Below are positions 28,627-37,588 of a stretch of 54,238 nucleotides of DNA, in pieces. The notes beneath the pieces were generated by a model that was not told the DNA's origin, did not search any database, and saw only the letters and a program-made list of their open reading frames with translations. Source of the DNA: an uncultured Alphaproteobacteria bacterium (GTDB taxonomy: Bacteria > Pseudomonadota > Alphaproteobacteria > Rhodobacterales > Rhodobacteraceae); contig CABZEW010000012.1 of the NCBI GenBank assembly GCA_902524845.1, positions 1-54,238 on the forward strand, in the 5' to 3' direction. Every line of letters begins with the position of its first letter. Within the stretch, counting starts at the first letter, position 1. Position numbers and translations under genes: made by a program.

Positions 28627-31361
28627 TTGTTTATTTTCTCCAAACTTTCCATTAAGGATTTCTGTTTATTTAGTTGTGTCATAAGATCTTCATAATCAGC
28701 TTCAAATTTCTCTACAATCTTTTTAGGCGCTTTATTTCTAAAATTTTTATTATTTAATTTTTCCGATAATTTTACCGTTTCGATTTCTAACTTTGTTAAT
28801 GCTAAGTTTATTTTATCTTTCTCAAGCTCTAAATTGAAACCCGATTGGACAGAAACAAATGCCTCTAACTTTCCTCCTGGAATTGCGATTGCATTTTTAG
28901 GTTTATTATGAACCTGCTTTATTTCTAGTAGCCTAGCTAGCCTGCAAATTATTTTTTCATTTTCTTTGATATAGGCATTTTGCTCTTTTTGTAAATCTAC
29001 AACGTACAAATCAGTTTTTTCACCAGAGACTAAATTAAAATTGGATTTAGTAGACCTGATATCTTCAATAAGGGATATAACATTTTCTATGTTCTTAATC
29101 TGATCCTCATTTATGAGGGGATTATTCATTTTAGGCCAATCGCCATTAGATAATAGTCCCTCACCTTTTCTAAAATGCCTCCAAAGTTCTTCTGTGACAA
29201 ACGGCATTATAGGATGAAGCATCTTCAAACATGCATCAAAAGCCCAAGCTAATGTTTTTCTTGTTTCTAAAACGGTTTTCTCGTTCTTGTCGTTTAAGAG
29301 TGCTTTAGAGAACTCGATATACCAATCACAGAAAACGCCCCAGGTATGATTATAAAGATTATTGGCAATATCATTAAATCGGAACTTACTATAACTATGA
29401 TTTATCGAACCCAAAGTGCCTAAAGTTTTCACTATTATCCATTTATTCGGTGCTGTTATAACACCAGAAATATCAAACTCACCGTCATATTGACAATCAT
29501 TCATTTCCAAGTATTTAGCAGCATTCCAAATCTTGGTCACAAAATTCCTGTACCCCTCAATTCTTGATTCTGATAGCTTTAAATCTCGTCCGGTAACTGC
29601 CATCGCAGTTAAAGTAAACCTGAGCGGATCAGCTCCATACTTATCAATTAGGTCTAGTGGATCAAGCACATTACCTACTGACTTTGACATTTTTTTTCCA
29701 TTTTCATCCCTTACTAAAGCGTGTACATAAACTTTTTTGAAAGGTATTTCTTTTACCGTTGCGAGTTGCATCATTATCATTCTCGCAACCCAGAAAAAAA
29801 TAATATCGAAACCAGTTACTAAGACACTCGTTGGGTAGTATCTCTCCATAAAGTGGTTTTTATCAGGCCATCCAAGAGTTCCAATAGGCCAAATACCAGA
29901 AGAAAACCAAGTATCAAGCACATCAGGATCTTGATAAATATCACTATGCCCCGCTAATTTTTCAGCTTCTTTTAATGTTTCAGCACAATATTCATTTCCT
30001 TCGTTGTCATACCAAACTGGTATCTGATGTCCCCACCACAACTGCCTGGAAATGCACCAGGGCTCAATATTTTCAAGCCAATTAAAATAAACCTTTTTAT
30101 CTCGCTCTGGGGTAATCTCTATCTCATTCTTTTTAACAACATCTATAGCTTCTTGAACGATTTTCTTTGAATCAACAAACCACTGAGTGGTTAGAAAAGG
30201 CTCAATTACAACCTTTGACCTATCACCGTGTGGAACGAAGTGTACGTCCTCTTTTTCTGAATAAAGAAAGCCTTCTTCATTCAAAATCTCCAAAATTCTC
30301 TCTCTTGCTTCAAATCTTTTTAGTCCATTCAATTGGAAAATATCTACTGATGGTTTTATTCCAACTGCAAAATCTTCATTATCTCTAATTTCAATGTTTG
30401 CGCCCGAATCAAAAATGTTAATTACTCTTAAATTATGCCTCTCACCAACTTCCCAGTCATTAAAGTCATGGGCTGGAGTAATTTTTACAGCACCCGTTCC
30501 TTTTGAAGGATCTGCATAATCATCAGCTAAAACTGGAATCTTTCTTCCAACCAATGGCAGAATAACCGATTTTCCGATTAAATCTCTGTATCGCTCGTCT
30601 CTTGGATTAACAACCACGGCTATATCTCCAAGTAGTGTTTCAGGTCTCGTAGTCGCAATAACTACATGGTCTACAGTTTCTCTTTTTAAAACCACGCCAT
30701 TTTCATCGGTTTCAACTCCAAAATTAAAGGTGCCCTTTTCTAGAAAGTACTTTAACTCCCATATTTTTCCATGGACCTCGATCTGTTCAACTTCTAGATC
30801 TGAAATAGCACTTTGAAATTTTGGGTCCCAATTTACTAGTTTTTTACCCTTATAGATCAATCCTCTATTGTAAAAATCGACAAAGACTTTGATAACAGCC
30901 TTATGAAAGTCAGGGTCCATGGTGAACCTATTTCTGCTCCAGTCGCAGGATGCCCCTAGGCGCTTAAGTTGATCTATTATCGTATTACCGGATTTCTCTT
31001 TCCAACGCCAAACCTCCTCAAGAAACAGTTCCCGCCCCATTTCCTGTTTGTTTTTATTGCTTTTCTCTAATTCTCTTTCAACGACCATTTGGGTTGCAAT
31101 TCCTGCGTGGTCCTGGCCTGGTTGCCACAAAACATCAAAACCATTCATTCTATGAAATCTAATCAATATATCTTGAATTGTATTATTAAACGCGTGACCT
31201 ATATGCAAGCTACCAGTGACATTAGGTGGAGGAATCATTATAGAAAATGGCGGCTTTTCTTTATCACTATCTTTGCCCGATCTAAAGGCATCAGCCTCTA
31301 CCCAAAGTTCATTAATTTCTTTTTCAGCCTGCCTTGGGTTGAATTTTTTTGGAATACTCAT
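28623..31361 (-). CDS. valS: Valyl-tRNA synthetase
   Basis: Class Ia aminoacyl-tRNA synthetase of 912 residues. The HIGH motif is in PPPNVTGSLHIGHA (about 47-60) and the KMSKS motif in KKMSKSVGNVLDPLD (about 525-540). The editing (CP1) domain is present between them, and the C-terminal coiled coil (about 840-912, rich in Lys, Glu and Asn) is complete. It is preceded by a 150-bp gap after the PopZ-like gene and coupled downstream to hisC. Confidence 0.97.
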   Translation of the reverse strand: MSIPKKFNPRQAEKEINELWVEADAFRSGKDSDKEKPPFSIMIPPPNVTGSLHIGHAFNNTIQDILIRFHRMNGFDVLWQPGQDHAGIATQMVVERELEKSNKNKQEMGRELFLEEVWRWKEKSGNTIIDQLKRLGASCDWSRNRFTMDPDFHKAVIKVFVDFYNRGLIYKGKKLVNWDPKFQSAISDLEVEQIEVHGKIWELKYFLEKGTFNFGVETDENGVVLKRETVDHVVIATTRPETLLGDIAVVVNPRDERYRDLIGKSVILPLVGRKIPVLADDYADPSKGTGAVKITPAHDFNDWEVGERHNLRVINIFDSGANIEIRDNEDFAVGIKPSVDIFQLNGLKRFEARERILEILNEEGFLYSEKEDVHFVPHGDRSKVVIEPFLTTQWFVDSKKIVQEAIDVVKKNEIEITPERDKKVYFNWLENIEPWCISRQLWWGHQIPVWYDNEGNEYCAETLKEAEKLAGHSDIYQDPDVLDTWFSSGIWPIGTLGWPDKNHFMERYYPTSVLVTGFDIIFFWVARMIMMQLATVKEIPFKKVYVHALVRDENGKKMSKSVGNVLDPLDLIDKYGADPLRFTLTAMAVTGRDLKLSESRIEGYRNFVTKIWNAAKYLEMNDCQYDGEFDISGVITAPNKWIIVKTLGTLGSINHSYSKFRFNDIANNLYNHTWGVFCDWYIEFSKALLNDKNEKTVLETRKTLAWAFDACLKMLHPIMPFVTEELWRHFRKGEGLLSNGDWPKMNNPLINEDQIKNIENVISLIEDIRSTKSNFNLVSGEKTDLYVVDLQKEQNAYIKENEKIICRLARLLEIKQVHNKPKNAIAIPGGKLEAFVSVQSGFNLELEKDKINLALTKLEIETVKLSEKLNNKNFRNKAPKKIVEKFEADYEDLMTQLNKQKSLMESLEKINN

Positions 31362-31511
31362 GTTAAGTTCTATCCTACTAGATATTGTACTCGACGGTTA
31401 AGCCCAAGTGAACGCGGCTATTCTTATCTCTTTTCAAGAGGTAGGTTAACGACAAAGTTTGATCAATTAAATTCTTCAATGACATTACAGGTAAAACTTC
31501 TTTCTATTGAT

Positions 31512-31976
31512 CTACAGGACTTTTACATTATTTCTTTCAAGGTTTTTTATTATTTCTGCCTTTGTGTTTTTACTGTTTATAGTTAGTTTGTTTTTTATGG
31601 AAAGTGCGATAAGTTCGGATTTTGTTAACGAATACATACTAGGACCAGCCTTTGTGATCTTAACCGCTTTTGTTTTTTCAGGGCTTAAACCGTCTCCCTT
31701 GTTTTTAAGTTCAAAGTTTTTCAGTTCATTCCTTACAATTCTTCTAACTAGATTTTCTAGCTGTTTATCATTTGGATTGATGCTTTCAGGAGATTGCTTA
31801 TTTTCACCGGACGCAACCAAATGCTCTTTTTTAAGTTTTATTGTTTTATATTCACTCACTTTGAAAAGCGTTTCCTTTTCTCCTGACACAACTGTTTTAA
31901 TATCACCGAGAATTTCTTTGAGATCAACTTGACTATTTTCTATTTTCTCTTTTTTTGCCTTATTTTTTTCTTCCAT
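31512..31976 (-). CDS. Divergent PopZ/DUF2497-like protein with C-terminal HeH/SAP-like segment
   Basis: A Lys/Glu/Asn-rich protein of 154 residues without a signal peptide. Residues about 19-33 (LKEILGDIKTVVSGE) resemble the EEILASIRRIIS N-terminal helix of PopZ/DUF2497, and residues about 70-85 (LENLVRRIVRNELKN) resemble the start of its C-terminal oligomerisation helices. The location between tolC and valS is where DUF2497-family genes sit in alphaproteobacteria. The expected last helices are replaced by SLTKSELIALSIKNKLTI followed by KAEIIKNLERN, which looks like a helix-extended loop-helix (SAP/LEM-like) nucleic-acid-binding motif. PopZ organises cell poles; function here is inferred only. 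Confidence 0.6.
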   Translation of the reverse strand: MEEKNKAKKEKIENSQVDLKEILGDIKTVVSGEKETLFKVSEYKTIKLKKEHLVASGENKQSPESINPNDKQLENLVRRIVRNELKNFELKNKGDGLSPEKTKAVKITKAGPSMYSLTKSELIALSIKNKLTINSKNTKAEIIKNLERNNVKVL

Positions 31977-32001
31977 AGAATATTCCTTCTTACCGCCAAC
32001 T

Positions 32002-33264
32002 CTATTGGCGTAGTTGAAGCTCAGTTCTGAGAGTGCCTATCTCGGCTAACAAGTCAAACTTTGCAATAAGTATGTCCGTGCTCGTAGTAATCAATCCAAC
32101 TTCAGAGTTCAAGAAATTTTGATAAGCCTGATCAGTATCTAATGAGGTCTTCCCTCCAAGCTTCCACTCTTCAAATACACTCTCATACAACTCTTTCAAA
32201 GCGTTAACTTCTTCTTGCTTTGCAACTGCTGAAGACCTTAGTGACATTAGATCTACCCACTTTGTGGTAACATCTCTTTCTAACAATTTTTTTCTTACGG
32301 CAATCTCAATTGCCTTTGCCGCTAAATTGTTTGACGCAATTTTGACTTGAGACATTTTTTGGCCCCCACTGTAAATTGTGAGGTTCGATGATAAAGAGAT
32401 TCTTCCTGAACTAGAATTACTTCCTAAAGTCGAACTGTCACCATAGGACACCGCTCCAGAAAGGCTTAGATTTGGTAGCCGAGATTTTTCAGAATAACTC
32501 AAATCTTCTTTCAGCGCTTGCTCCTCAAGCTTGAGGACTTTCAAACCAAGATCGTTCGCTAGAGCGACTTTGACACTGTTTTCTTGAGAAGAAGGTTCTC
32601 TGATTATTGTTTGGGGAAGCTTGGGATCCTCCGAGGCTAAACCCACTAAGTATTTATAACCTTCCCTAAATTTCTTAACATTTCCTTGCCCTACCTTTAG
32701 TTGTGCCTCAGCACCAGAAATTGACGCTTTGGATCTTAAAAGATCTGATCTTGTAGCCTCACCCAAATCAAACCTGTTCTTCACTGCCATAAATTGCTGT
32801 TTCCTCACCTCTACACTGTTTTCATAAAGCTCCACGATTTTAATTGCCTTAAATAATTCCAAGTGCACTTTTGCAACACTCTTTATCAATTCGTTTTCAT
32901 ATTTTTTAAATGAAGCCTTCGAAGCTTCATTTAAACGTTGTGCTGATCTCTTTTTTGCATTCAGTGATCCAAAATCAAACAACATATAAGAGGAATTTAA
33001 AGAGATGCTGTAGCTATCTGTTTCCTGGCTTGTATCAAGATTTGATGACCTCGTCCCAGCGGCGTTAAGAGAAAGGTTTGGTAATAATTTACCACTTTGA
33101 ATTAAAAGGTTCTGATAACTATTATCTAGTAGCGCTTTTTGAGTTTTTAAACTTTCATTATTTTCCAAAGCTGTTTGCACTGATTGTTTAATACTCTGTG
33201 CAAAAGTCCCCTTATGATGAAGTAAAAACATCGACATTAATATTAATAAAAATTTGGTTTTCAT
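32002..33264 (-). CDS. tolC: TolC-family outer membrane efflux protein
   Basis: Outer-membrane trimeric channel for type I secretion and RND/ABC efflux. At 420 residues it has a signal peptide (first about 22, ending GTFAQS) and two repeated halves of long helices interrupted by beta segments (LNLAAGTRSS-type NLSLNAAGTRSSNLD near 60; LPNLSLSGAVSYGDSST near 260). FDLGEATRSDLLRSKA is the classic OEP signature. It follows the PIMT gene by 32 bp; this pair is common upstream of DUF2497-valS in alphaproteobacteria. Confidence 0.92.
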   Translation of the reverse strand: MKTKFLLILMSMFLLHHKGTFAQSIKQSVQTALENNESLKTQKALLDNSYQNLLIQSGKLLPNLSLNAAGTRSSNLDTSQETDSYSISLNSSYMLFDFGSLNAKKRSAQRLNEASKASFKKYENELIKSVAKVHLELFKAIKIVELYENSVEVRKQQFMAVKNRFDLGEATRSDLLRSKASISGAEAQLKVGQGNVKKFREGYKYLVGLASEDPKLPQTIIREPSSQENSVKVALANDLGLKVLKLEEQALKEDLSYSEKSRLPNLSLSGAVSYGDSSTLGSNSSSGRISLSSNLTIYSGGQKMSQVKIASNNLAAKAIEIAVRKKLLERDVTTKWVDLMSLRSSAVAKQEEVNALKELYESVFEEWKLGGKTSLDTDQAYQNFLNSEVGLITTSTDILIAKFDLLAEIGTLRTELQLRQ

Positions 33265-33296
33265 TAAAATTTGGTCTTCATTAGATATAAAACTTT

Positions 33297-33947
33297 CTAA
33301 AAGGTGAATTCTATTTCTTTTTTAAACTCATTCAAAAGAGCGCAATTTGCTTCAAAAAGATTAGCCCACTGCACTTGCGAGTCAGTTTTAACGCCTAACC
33401 TACATTGACCAAAATTTTTTTCCTTAAAGACTGCCATAATTCTTCCCCCTGATTTGAGCTGATCTAGAGTTTCTTCATTTATAAACTCAACACCTCCCTC
33501 AATTAAAATTACATCATATGGACCCTCTTTTCTTGCACCCTTACTAATATTACCCTCTTTGACCAGAATATTATCGTATCCATTTTCAACTAACCTTGAT
33601 TGAGCTTCTTGTGCAAGGTCAGAACTTTCAACAGCAACCACAAAATTTGCCAATGATGATATTATAGCACAACTGTAACCAAAACCTGTGGCAAGACTAA
33701 GAACGTTATCCGCAGTGGTAAGACTTAATGACTGGATCATCTTGGCTAGGAGCCAAGGGCTTATTGATGCTCTATTATTTTGTATTAACAATTCTGTTTC
33801 ACTATATGACAAGTTGGAAAGATTACTTGGTAAGAACTTTTCTCGTTGAACCTCTTTAAGAGCGTGTAAAAGTTTAGGATTTGTGACATTTGCTGGTCGG
33901 ATTAAGTTATCCACCATATTGTTCCGCGCTTTTTTATAATCAAACAT
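33297..33947 (-). CDS. Protein-L-isoaspartate O-methyltransferase family protein
   Basis: An SAM-dependent methyltransferase fold of 216 residues. The N-terminal ARNNMVDNLIRPANVTNPKLLHALKEVQREKFLP matches the PIMT-like family found beside tolC in alphaproteobacteria. The SAM-binding loop reads LSLATGFGYSCAII rather than the canonical VLEIGTGSGY, with the first acidic residue lost, so activity as true isoaspartyl repair enzyme is doubtful. It diverges from tRNA-Cys across 114 bp. Confidence 0.83.
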   Translation of the reverse strand: MFDYKKARNNMVDNLIRPANVTNPKLLHALKEVQREKFLPSNLSNLSYSETELLIQNNRASISPWLLAKMIQSLSLTTADNVLSLATGFGYSCAIISSLANFVVAVESSDLAQEAQSRLVENGYDNILVKEGNISKGARKEGPYDVILIEGGVEFINEETLDQLKSGGRIMAVFKEKNFGQCRLGVKTDSQVQWANLFEANCALLNEFKKEIEFTF

Positions 33948-34061
33948 TTAATGAAATAAACCACTTGTTGAAGGTGCCATAATAACACAAAAAGATTTAC
34001 ATAATATTATAAGTTCTTGCAATTAATTAAATAATTTTATATTTCTATTCCCTAATGAATA

Positions 34062-34135
34062 GGCGACGTGGCGGAGTGGTTACGCAGCGGATTGCAAATC
34101 CGTGGACACCGGTTCGAGTCCGGTCGTCGCCTCCA
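34062..34135 (+). tRNA. tRNA-Cys (GCA anticodon)
   Basis: A 74-nt cloverleaf with encoded CCA. The anticodon stem-loop GGATTGCAAATCC gives GCA (Cys), the acceptor stem is GGCGACG/CGTCGCC and the discriminator is U73, the major cysteine identity base. The Mrp start codon follows the CCA by 35 bp, so the two are probably co-transcribed. Confidence 0.97.
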
Positions 34136-34170
34136 ATGTCCCTTACATACAGAAAGACACCCCAGTTTCA

Positions 34171-35223
34171 ATGCCTAGTAAAATAAATAAAGATTATATT
34201 CTAAATATTATTGAACAAATAAATCATCCTCAAAATAGTGGTCTAATCCAAACGATAGAGAACATAACTGTTTTTGAACAAAAAGTTAAAATAATTATAA
34301 ACTCTGAGTTAACTGAAGGTGTGAAAAATGTAACGGGCATTTGGCAATCTTTAATTGAAAAAGATAGTAAAATAAAAGACTGCTCTATAATTTTTACAAA
34401 GCACACTGCTCCAGCCTTAAAGAAAGGTATGGCCTCTAAAAATGATTCCTTTCTGAACAAATATGATTTATCTCATTTAGGGAAAATAATATTCATTGCA
34501 TCAGGAAAAGGCGGGGTTGGAAAATCCACTATCTCAAATAACATCGCCACTTCAATTGCAGAGATGGGCTTCAATGTCGGCTTAATGGACGCAGATATCT
34601 ATGGGCCCAGCCAACCAAAAATGCTGGGGCTGGATAAGTCAAAAGTTAAAGTCCTGAACAAAAAAATTCAGCCACAAAAAATAGGCAATCTAAGCATGAT
34701 GTCCATGGGAATGTTGTTCCCAGAAAATGAGGCAATAATCTGGCGAGGCCCTATGCTTATGAAGGCCATACAGCAACTTCTTTTAGAAGTCGAATGGGGT
34801 AATCAAGATTACTTCATAGTTGATCTCCCACCTGGAACTGGAGATATTCATATAACCCTAGCACAGAAAGTTGTAGTATCGGGAGCGATTGTTATATCCA
34901 CGCCTCAAGATATTTCTCTAATCGATGCAAAAAAAGCGATTGCCTTATTCAGCAAGACGAATACTAAGATAATTGGCCTAATTGAAAATATGTCATATTT
35001 CGAATGTTCAAATTGTGGAAAAAAACATGATATATTCAGCAGTGGCGGTGCCAAAAAGATTACAAGCAGTGCAAATATTCCATATTTAGGAAGCATACCT
35101 TTAATAAGAGACATAATGGAATGTGCCGATAAAGGAAGGCCTTACGTTTTACATAAGCCAGAGGGAAAAAGGCTTTTCGATAAGGTTGTGAAAAATATAT
35201 TTAGTGAATTAAATTCAAACTAA
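34171..35223 (+). CDS. mrp: Mrp/ApbC Fe-S cluster carrier ATPase
   Basis: P-loop NTPase that carries and delivers Fe-S clusters. The start at 34171 (MPSKINKDYILN) gives 350 residues; the open frame begins earlier, inside the tRNA, which cannot be coding. Residues about 10-90 form the DUF59/MIP18 domain. The deviant Walker A motif is SGKGGVGKSTISNNIA (about 113-127), and the bridging CxxC is CSNCGKKHDIF near 285. It converges with moeA with a 4-bp overlap. Molybdoenzyme maturation genes nearby are consistent with an Fe-S demand. Confidence 0.94.
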   Translation: MPSKINKDYILNIIEQINHPQNSGLIQTIENITVFEQKVKIIINSELTEGVKNVTGIWQSLIEKDSKIKDCSIIFTKHTAPALKKGMASKNDSFLNKYDLSHLGKIIFIASGKGGVGKSTISNNIATSIAEMGFNVGLMDADIYGPSQPKMLGLDKSKVKVLNKKIQPQKIGNLSMMSMGMLFPENEAIIWRGPMLMKAIQQLLLEVEWGNQDYFIVDLPPGTGDIHITLAQKVVVSGAIVISTPQDISLIDAKKAIALFSKTNTKIIGLIENMSYFECSNCGKKHDIFSSGGAKKITSSANIPYLGSIPLIRDIMECADKGRPYVLHKPEGKRLFDKVVKNIFSELNSN

Positions 35224-36443
35224 AAAAACGACTCATAGGGAATAAAGTCTACTAAATCTCCCCTTTTTATGTTTTGTTCCTGCTCGGGAAGCTCAACTAT
35301 ACCGTTTGACCACGATAAACTGGAGATCCTACCTGATCCCTCAAATGGATAAATTGAAACAAAGCCATTCTCTCTATTGAAATTTGCTCGCAAAAACTCT
35401 GTTCTTCCGGGCTTCTTGTACTTTTTAAAATTTGCCTTTGTTTTTATAGATAAAGGTTTAAACCAAGCTTTTTCTCCACCAATCCTGCCCAGAGAGGGGC
35501 GTAAGACAATTAGCGCACAAATAAAGGCCGCAACCGGGTTTCCTGGCAACCCAAAAATATACTTAGTACCTAACTTTGCACAAATAAATGGCCTGCCGGG
35601 CTTAATTGCAATACGCCAATTAATTAGTTGCGCCTCCCTATTAAGTAATTGTGAGACAAAATCCTCCTGACCTGTTGAAACTCCACCAGTTGTTACTAAA
35701 ACATCCACCCGCTCCAAGTTATCAAAAATTTTTTTTCTCAATAGTTCTAAGTTATCTCCCACTGCCTCAATATTTATAATTGAGCACCCCCAATAACCTA
35801 ATAACGTCTTCAATGGAACGGAATTTGTATCGAATATAAAACTTTCACTCTGCTTTTTTATGTTTGGGTTGAGTTCATTCCCAGTGGTGATTAGTCCTAC
35901 CTTAAGGGGCTTAAAAATAGATACGAATGAATTGCCCGAACCGATTAACACAGGTAAATCTGTTATTCTTATTTGATTGCCTTTTTTAAATAAAAGATCC
36001 CCTTTTTTAAAATCCTCACCCTTAAACCTTATATTGCTTTCTTTATAATCTTCCTGAACGAAATGAATTTTTTGATCATGCTCTTTTGTATTTTCCTTGA
36101 AAATTATTCTAGTAGTGCCACACGGTATGGGTGCTCCAGTTAAAATTCTAATTCCCTCGTTTTTTTTAAGCACAACGTTAGAGCTAAAACCTGGTCTCAA
36201 TAATCCCTCTAAAAGGGAGAAGTTTCTACTAATTGATCTAGTCTCTTCATTTATGGCAAAACCATCTATAGCCGAGTTATCAAATGGTGGATTATCATAT
36301 TTAGCAAAAATATCTTTTGAAAAAATCCTATTTACAGAACTATTGACACTTACTCGACTTCTGCCAGAAACCGGTTTCAACTCAGTCTTTAGATCTGAAA
36401 ATAGCTTAAGAAGAGGGGTTAATTTAAATTTTGGTGCGGTCAC
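35220..36443 (-). CDS. moeA: Molybdopterin molybdotransferase
   Basis: Inserts molybdate into adenylylated molybdopterin. At 407 residues it has the DNPPFDNSAIDGFAI start segment near 50, GLITTGNEL near 185, the TTGGVSTGQEDFV motif near 255, and FGLPGNPVAAFI near 300. It overlaps mrp by 4 bp convergently and follows mobB by 6 bp. The operon is mobA-mobB-moeA, with fdhD just upstream on the same strand, and should supply the cofactor for a molybdenum or tungsten formate dehydrogenase lying outside the window. Confidence 0.94.
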   Translation of the reverse strand: MTAPKFKLTPLLKLFSDLKTELKPVSGRSRVSVNSSVNRIFSKDIFAKYDNPPFDNSAIDGFAINEETRSISRNFSLLEGLLRPGFSSNVVLKKNEGIRILTGAPIPCGTTRIIFKENTKEHDQKIHFVQEDYKESNIRFKGEDFKKGDLLFKKGNQIRITDLPVLIGSGNSFVSIFKPLKVGLITTGNELNPNIKKQSESFIFDTNSVPLKTLLGYWGCSIINIEAVGDNLELLRKKIFDNLERVDVLVTTGGVSTGQEDFVSQLLNREAQLINWRIAIKPGRPFICAKLGTKYIFGLPGNPVAAFICALIVLRPSLGRIGGEKAWFKPLSIKTKANFKKYKKPGRTEFLRANFNRENGFVSIYPFEGSGRISSLSWSNGIVELPEQEQNIKRGDLVDFIPYESFF

Positions 36444-36449
36444 GATTTA

Positions 36450-36947
36450 TTAAATCCTCAACGCTATCGCTATGAAGTCACAGATTTCCTGAACCTCATC
36501 TCTTTCAAATTGTGGCAATAATGCATTTTTAATTTTGTGTTGGTTAGTGACAATTCCACATATTGTTTTATCATGTTTATATAGTGGTTCCCTATCACTA
36601 GTACTATCTACAACTTCAACTTTTTTGTGGTCGCTAGCTTTAAATCCCTCCACTATGACAATATCAACGGGAATAATTTGCTTAATAAGATAAGAGAGAT
36701 TGGGCTTATCATCTTCTCTCTGCCTCGAAAACTTAATCCATTTTTGTTCGGAAGCAAGTATTGTCTCTTTTGTTCCTGCATTAAAGTGTCTGAATGAGTC
36801 TGTTCCCTCTCTGTCTATTGAAAAGTTATGATGAGAATGTTTTATAGTCGACACGGTTAAGTTTCTGTTATTGAACTCACTGATCAATTTTTCAATTAAC
36901 GTCGTCTTTCCTGTATTTTTCCAGCCGACTATTCCTATAATCTTCAT
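36450..36947 (-). CDS. mobB: Molybdopterin-guanine dinucleotide biosynthesis adaptor MobB
   Basis: A GTP-binding adaptor of 165 residues that assists MobA. The P-loop is GIVGWKNTGKTTLIEKLI at residues 5-22, with the STIKHSHHNFSIDREGTDSFRHFNAGT switch region following and IVIVEGFK near 97-104. Its ATG overlaps the mobA stop by 4 bp (ATGA), so the two are translationally coupled. High confidence. Confidence 0.93.
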   Translation of the reverse strand: MKIIGIVGWKNTGKTTLIEKLISEFNNRNLTVSTIKHSHHNFSIDREGTDSFRHFNAGTKETILASEQKWIKFSRQREDDKPNLSYLIKQIIPVDIVIVEGFKASDHKKVEVVDSTSDREPLYKHDKTICGIVTNQHKIKNALLPQFERDEVQEICDFIAIALRI

Positions 36948-37570
36948 TTTTCTGTAAGATACTCCTTTAATAATACAATATCGTCGGGCGTATTAACATT
37001 AAAGAAAGGATCTATTCTCTCATCAGAAAAACATACATTACAGGCTTTGTGTCTCTCGCTCCAAAGTATGACCTTTCTCACACCTTTCTTCAACTCATTA
37101 CTTAGATCTTCTAAGAGATAGGTTTTCCATAAACCGAAAACTGGGTGCAAGATTTTCCTCTGTTTGTAATCAGAAAAGGAAGCCGCAAAAACAATATCAG
37201 AATTGCTTTTTTTCATTTTTTGAAAAAGTTCCTCCAATAGATTTTTTGGGAATAAAGGTGTATCCACAGCAACCGTCATGACCTCTTTATGCCCCATATC
37301 ATTAGCCCATTTCATTGCAGTAAAGATTCCCGCTAAGGGGCCCAAAAAACCTCCAATTTGATCATTTAAAATTGGTAGACCATGCTGGACATATTTTGGA
37401 CTGTTTGAGTTTGTATTTATAGCAATTTGTTGTGTTTGCCGTTGCAGTCGGTCCACAACTATTTCTAATAACGTTTTACCCAATATAGATGAAAAAGCCT
37501 TGTCGTTTCTATTCATTCTTCTTGATTGTCCTCCTGATAAAATAACGGCAGGAACTTCCCCTTTAAACAT
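36944..37570 (-). CDS. mobA: Molybdenum cofactor guanylyltransferase
   Basis: Transfers GMP to molybdopterin to make MGD. The 208-residue nucleotidyltransferase has the GTP-binding signature LSGGQSRRMNRNDKAF at 12-27 and the metal-site TVAVDTPLFP near 100-109. It is coupled to mobB downstream and follows fdhD by 18 bp, so fdhD-mobA-mobB-moeA form one leftward operon. MGD is the cofactor form used by DMSO-reductase-family enzymes, including formate dehydrogenases. Confidence 0.93.
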   Translation of the reverse strand: MFKGEVPAVILSGGQSRRMNRNDKAFSSILGKTLLEIVVDRLQRQTQQIAINTNSNSPKYVQHGLPILNDQIGGFLGPLAGIFTAMKWANDMGHKEVMTVAVDTPLFPKNLLEELFQKMKKSNSDIVFAASFSDYKQRKILHPVFGLWKTYLLEDLSNELKKGVRKVILWSERHKACNVCFSDERIDPFFNVNTPDDIVLLKEYLTEK

Positions 37571-37588
37571 GGCTTTTTCCCAAAAGGT

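Noticed and set aside
34102-34170. Extended mrp reading frame beginning inside tRNA-Cys
   Set aside because: The extra 23 codons overlap the tRNA gene; ATG at 34171 gives a normal Mrp N-terminus.
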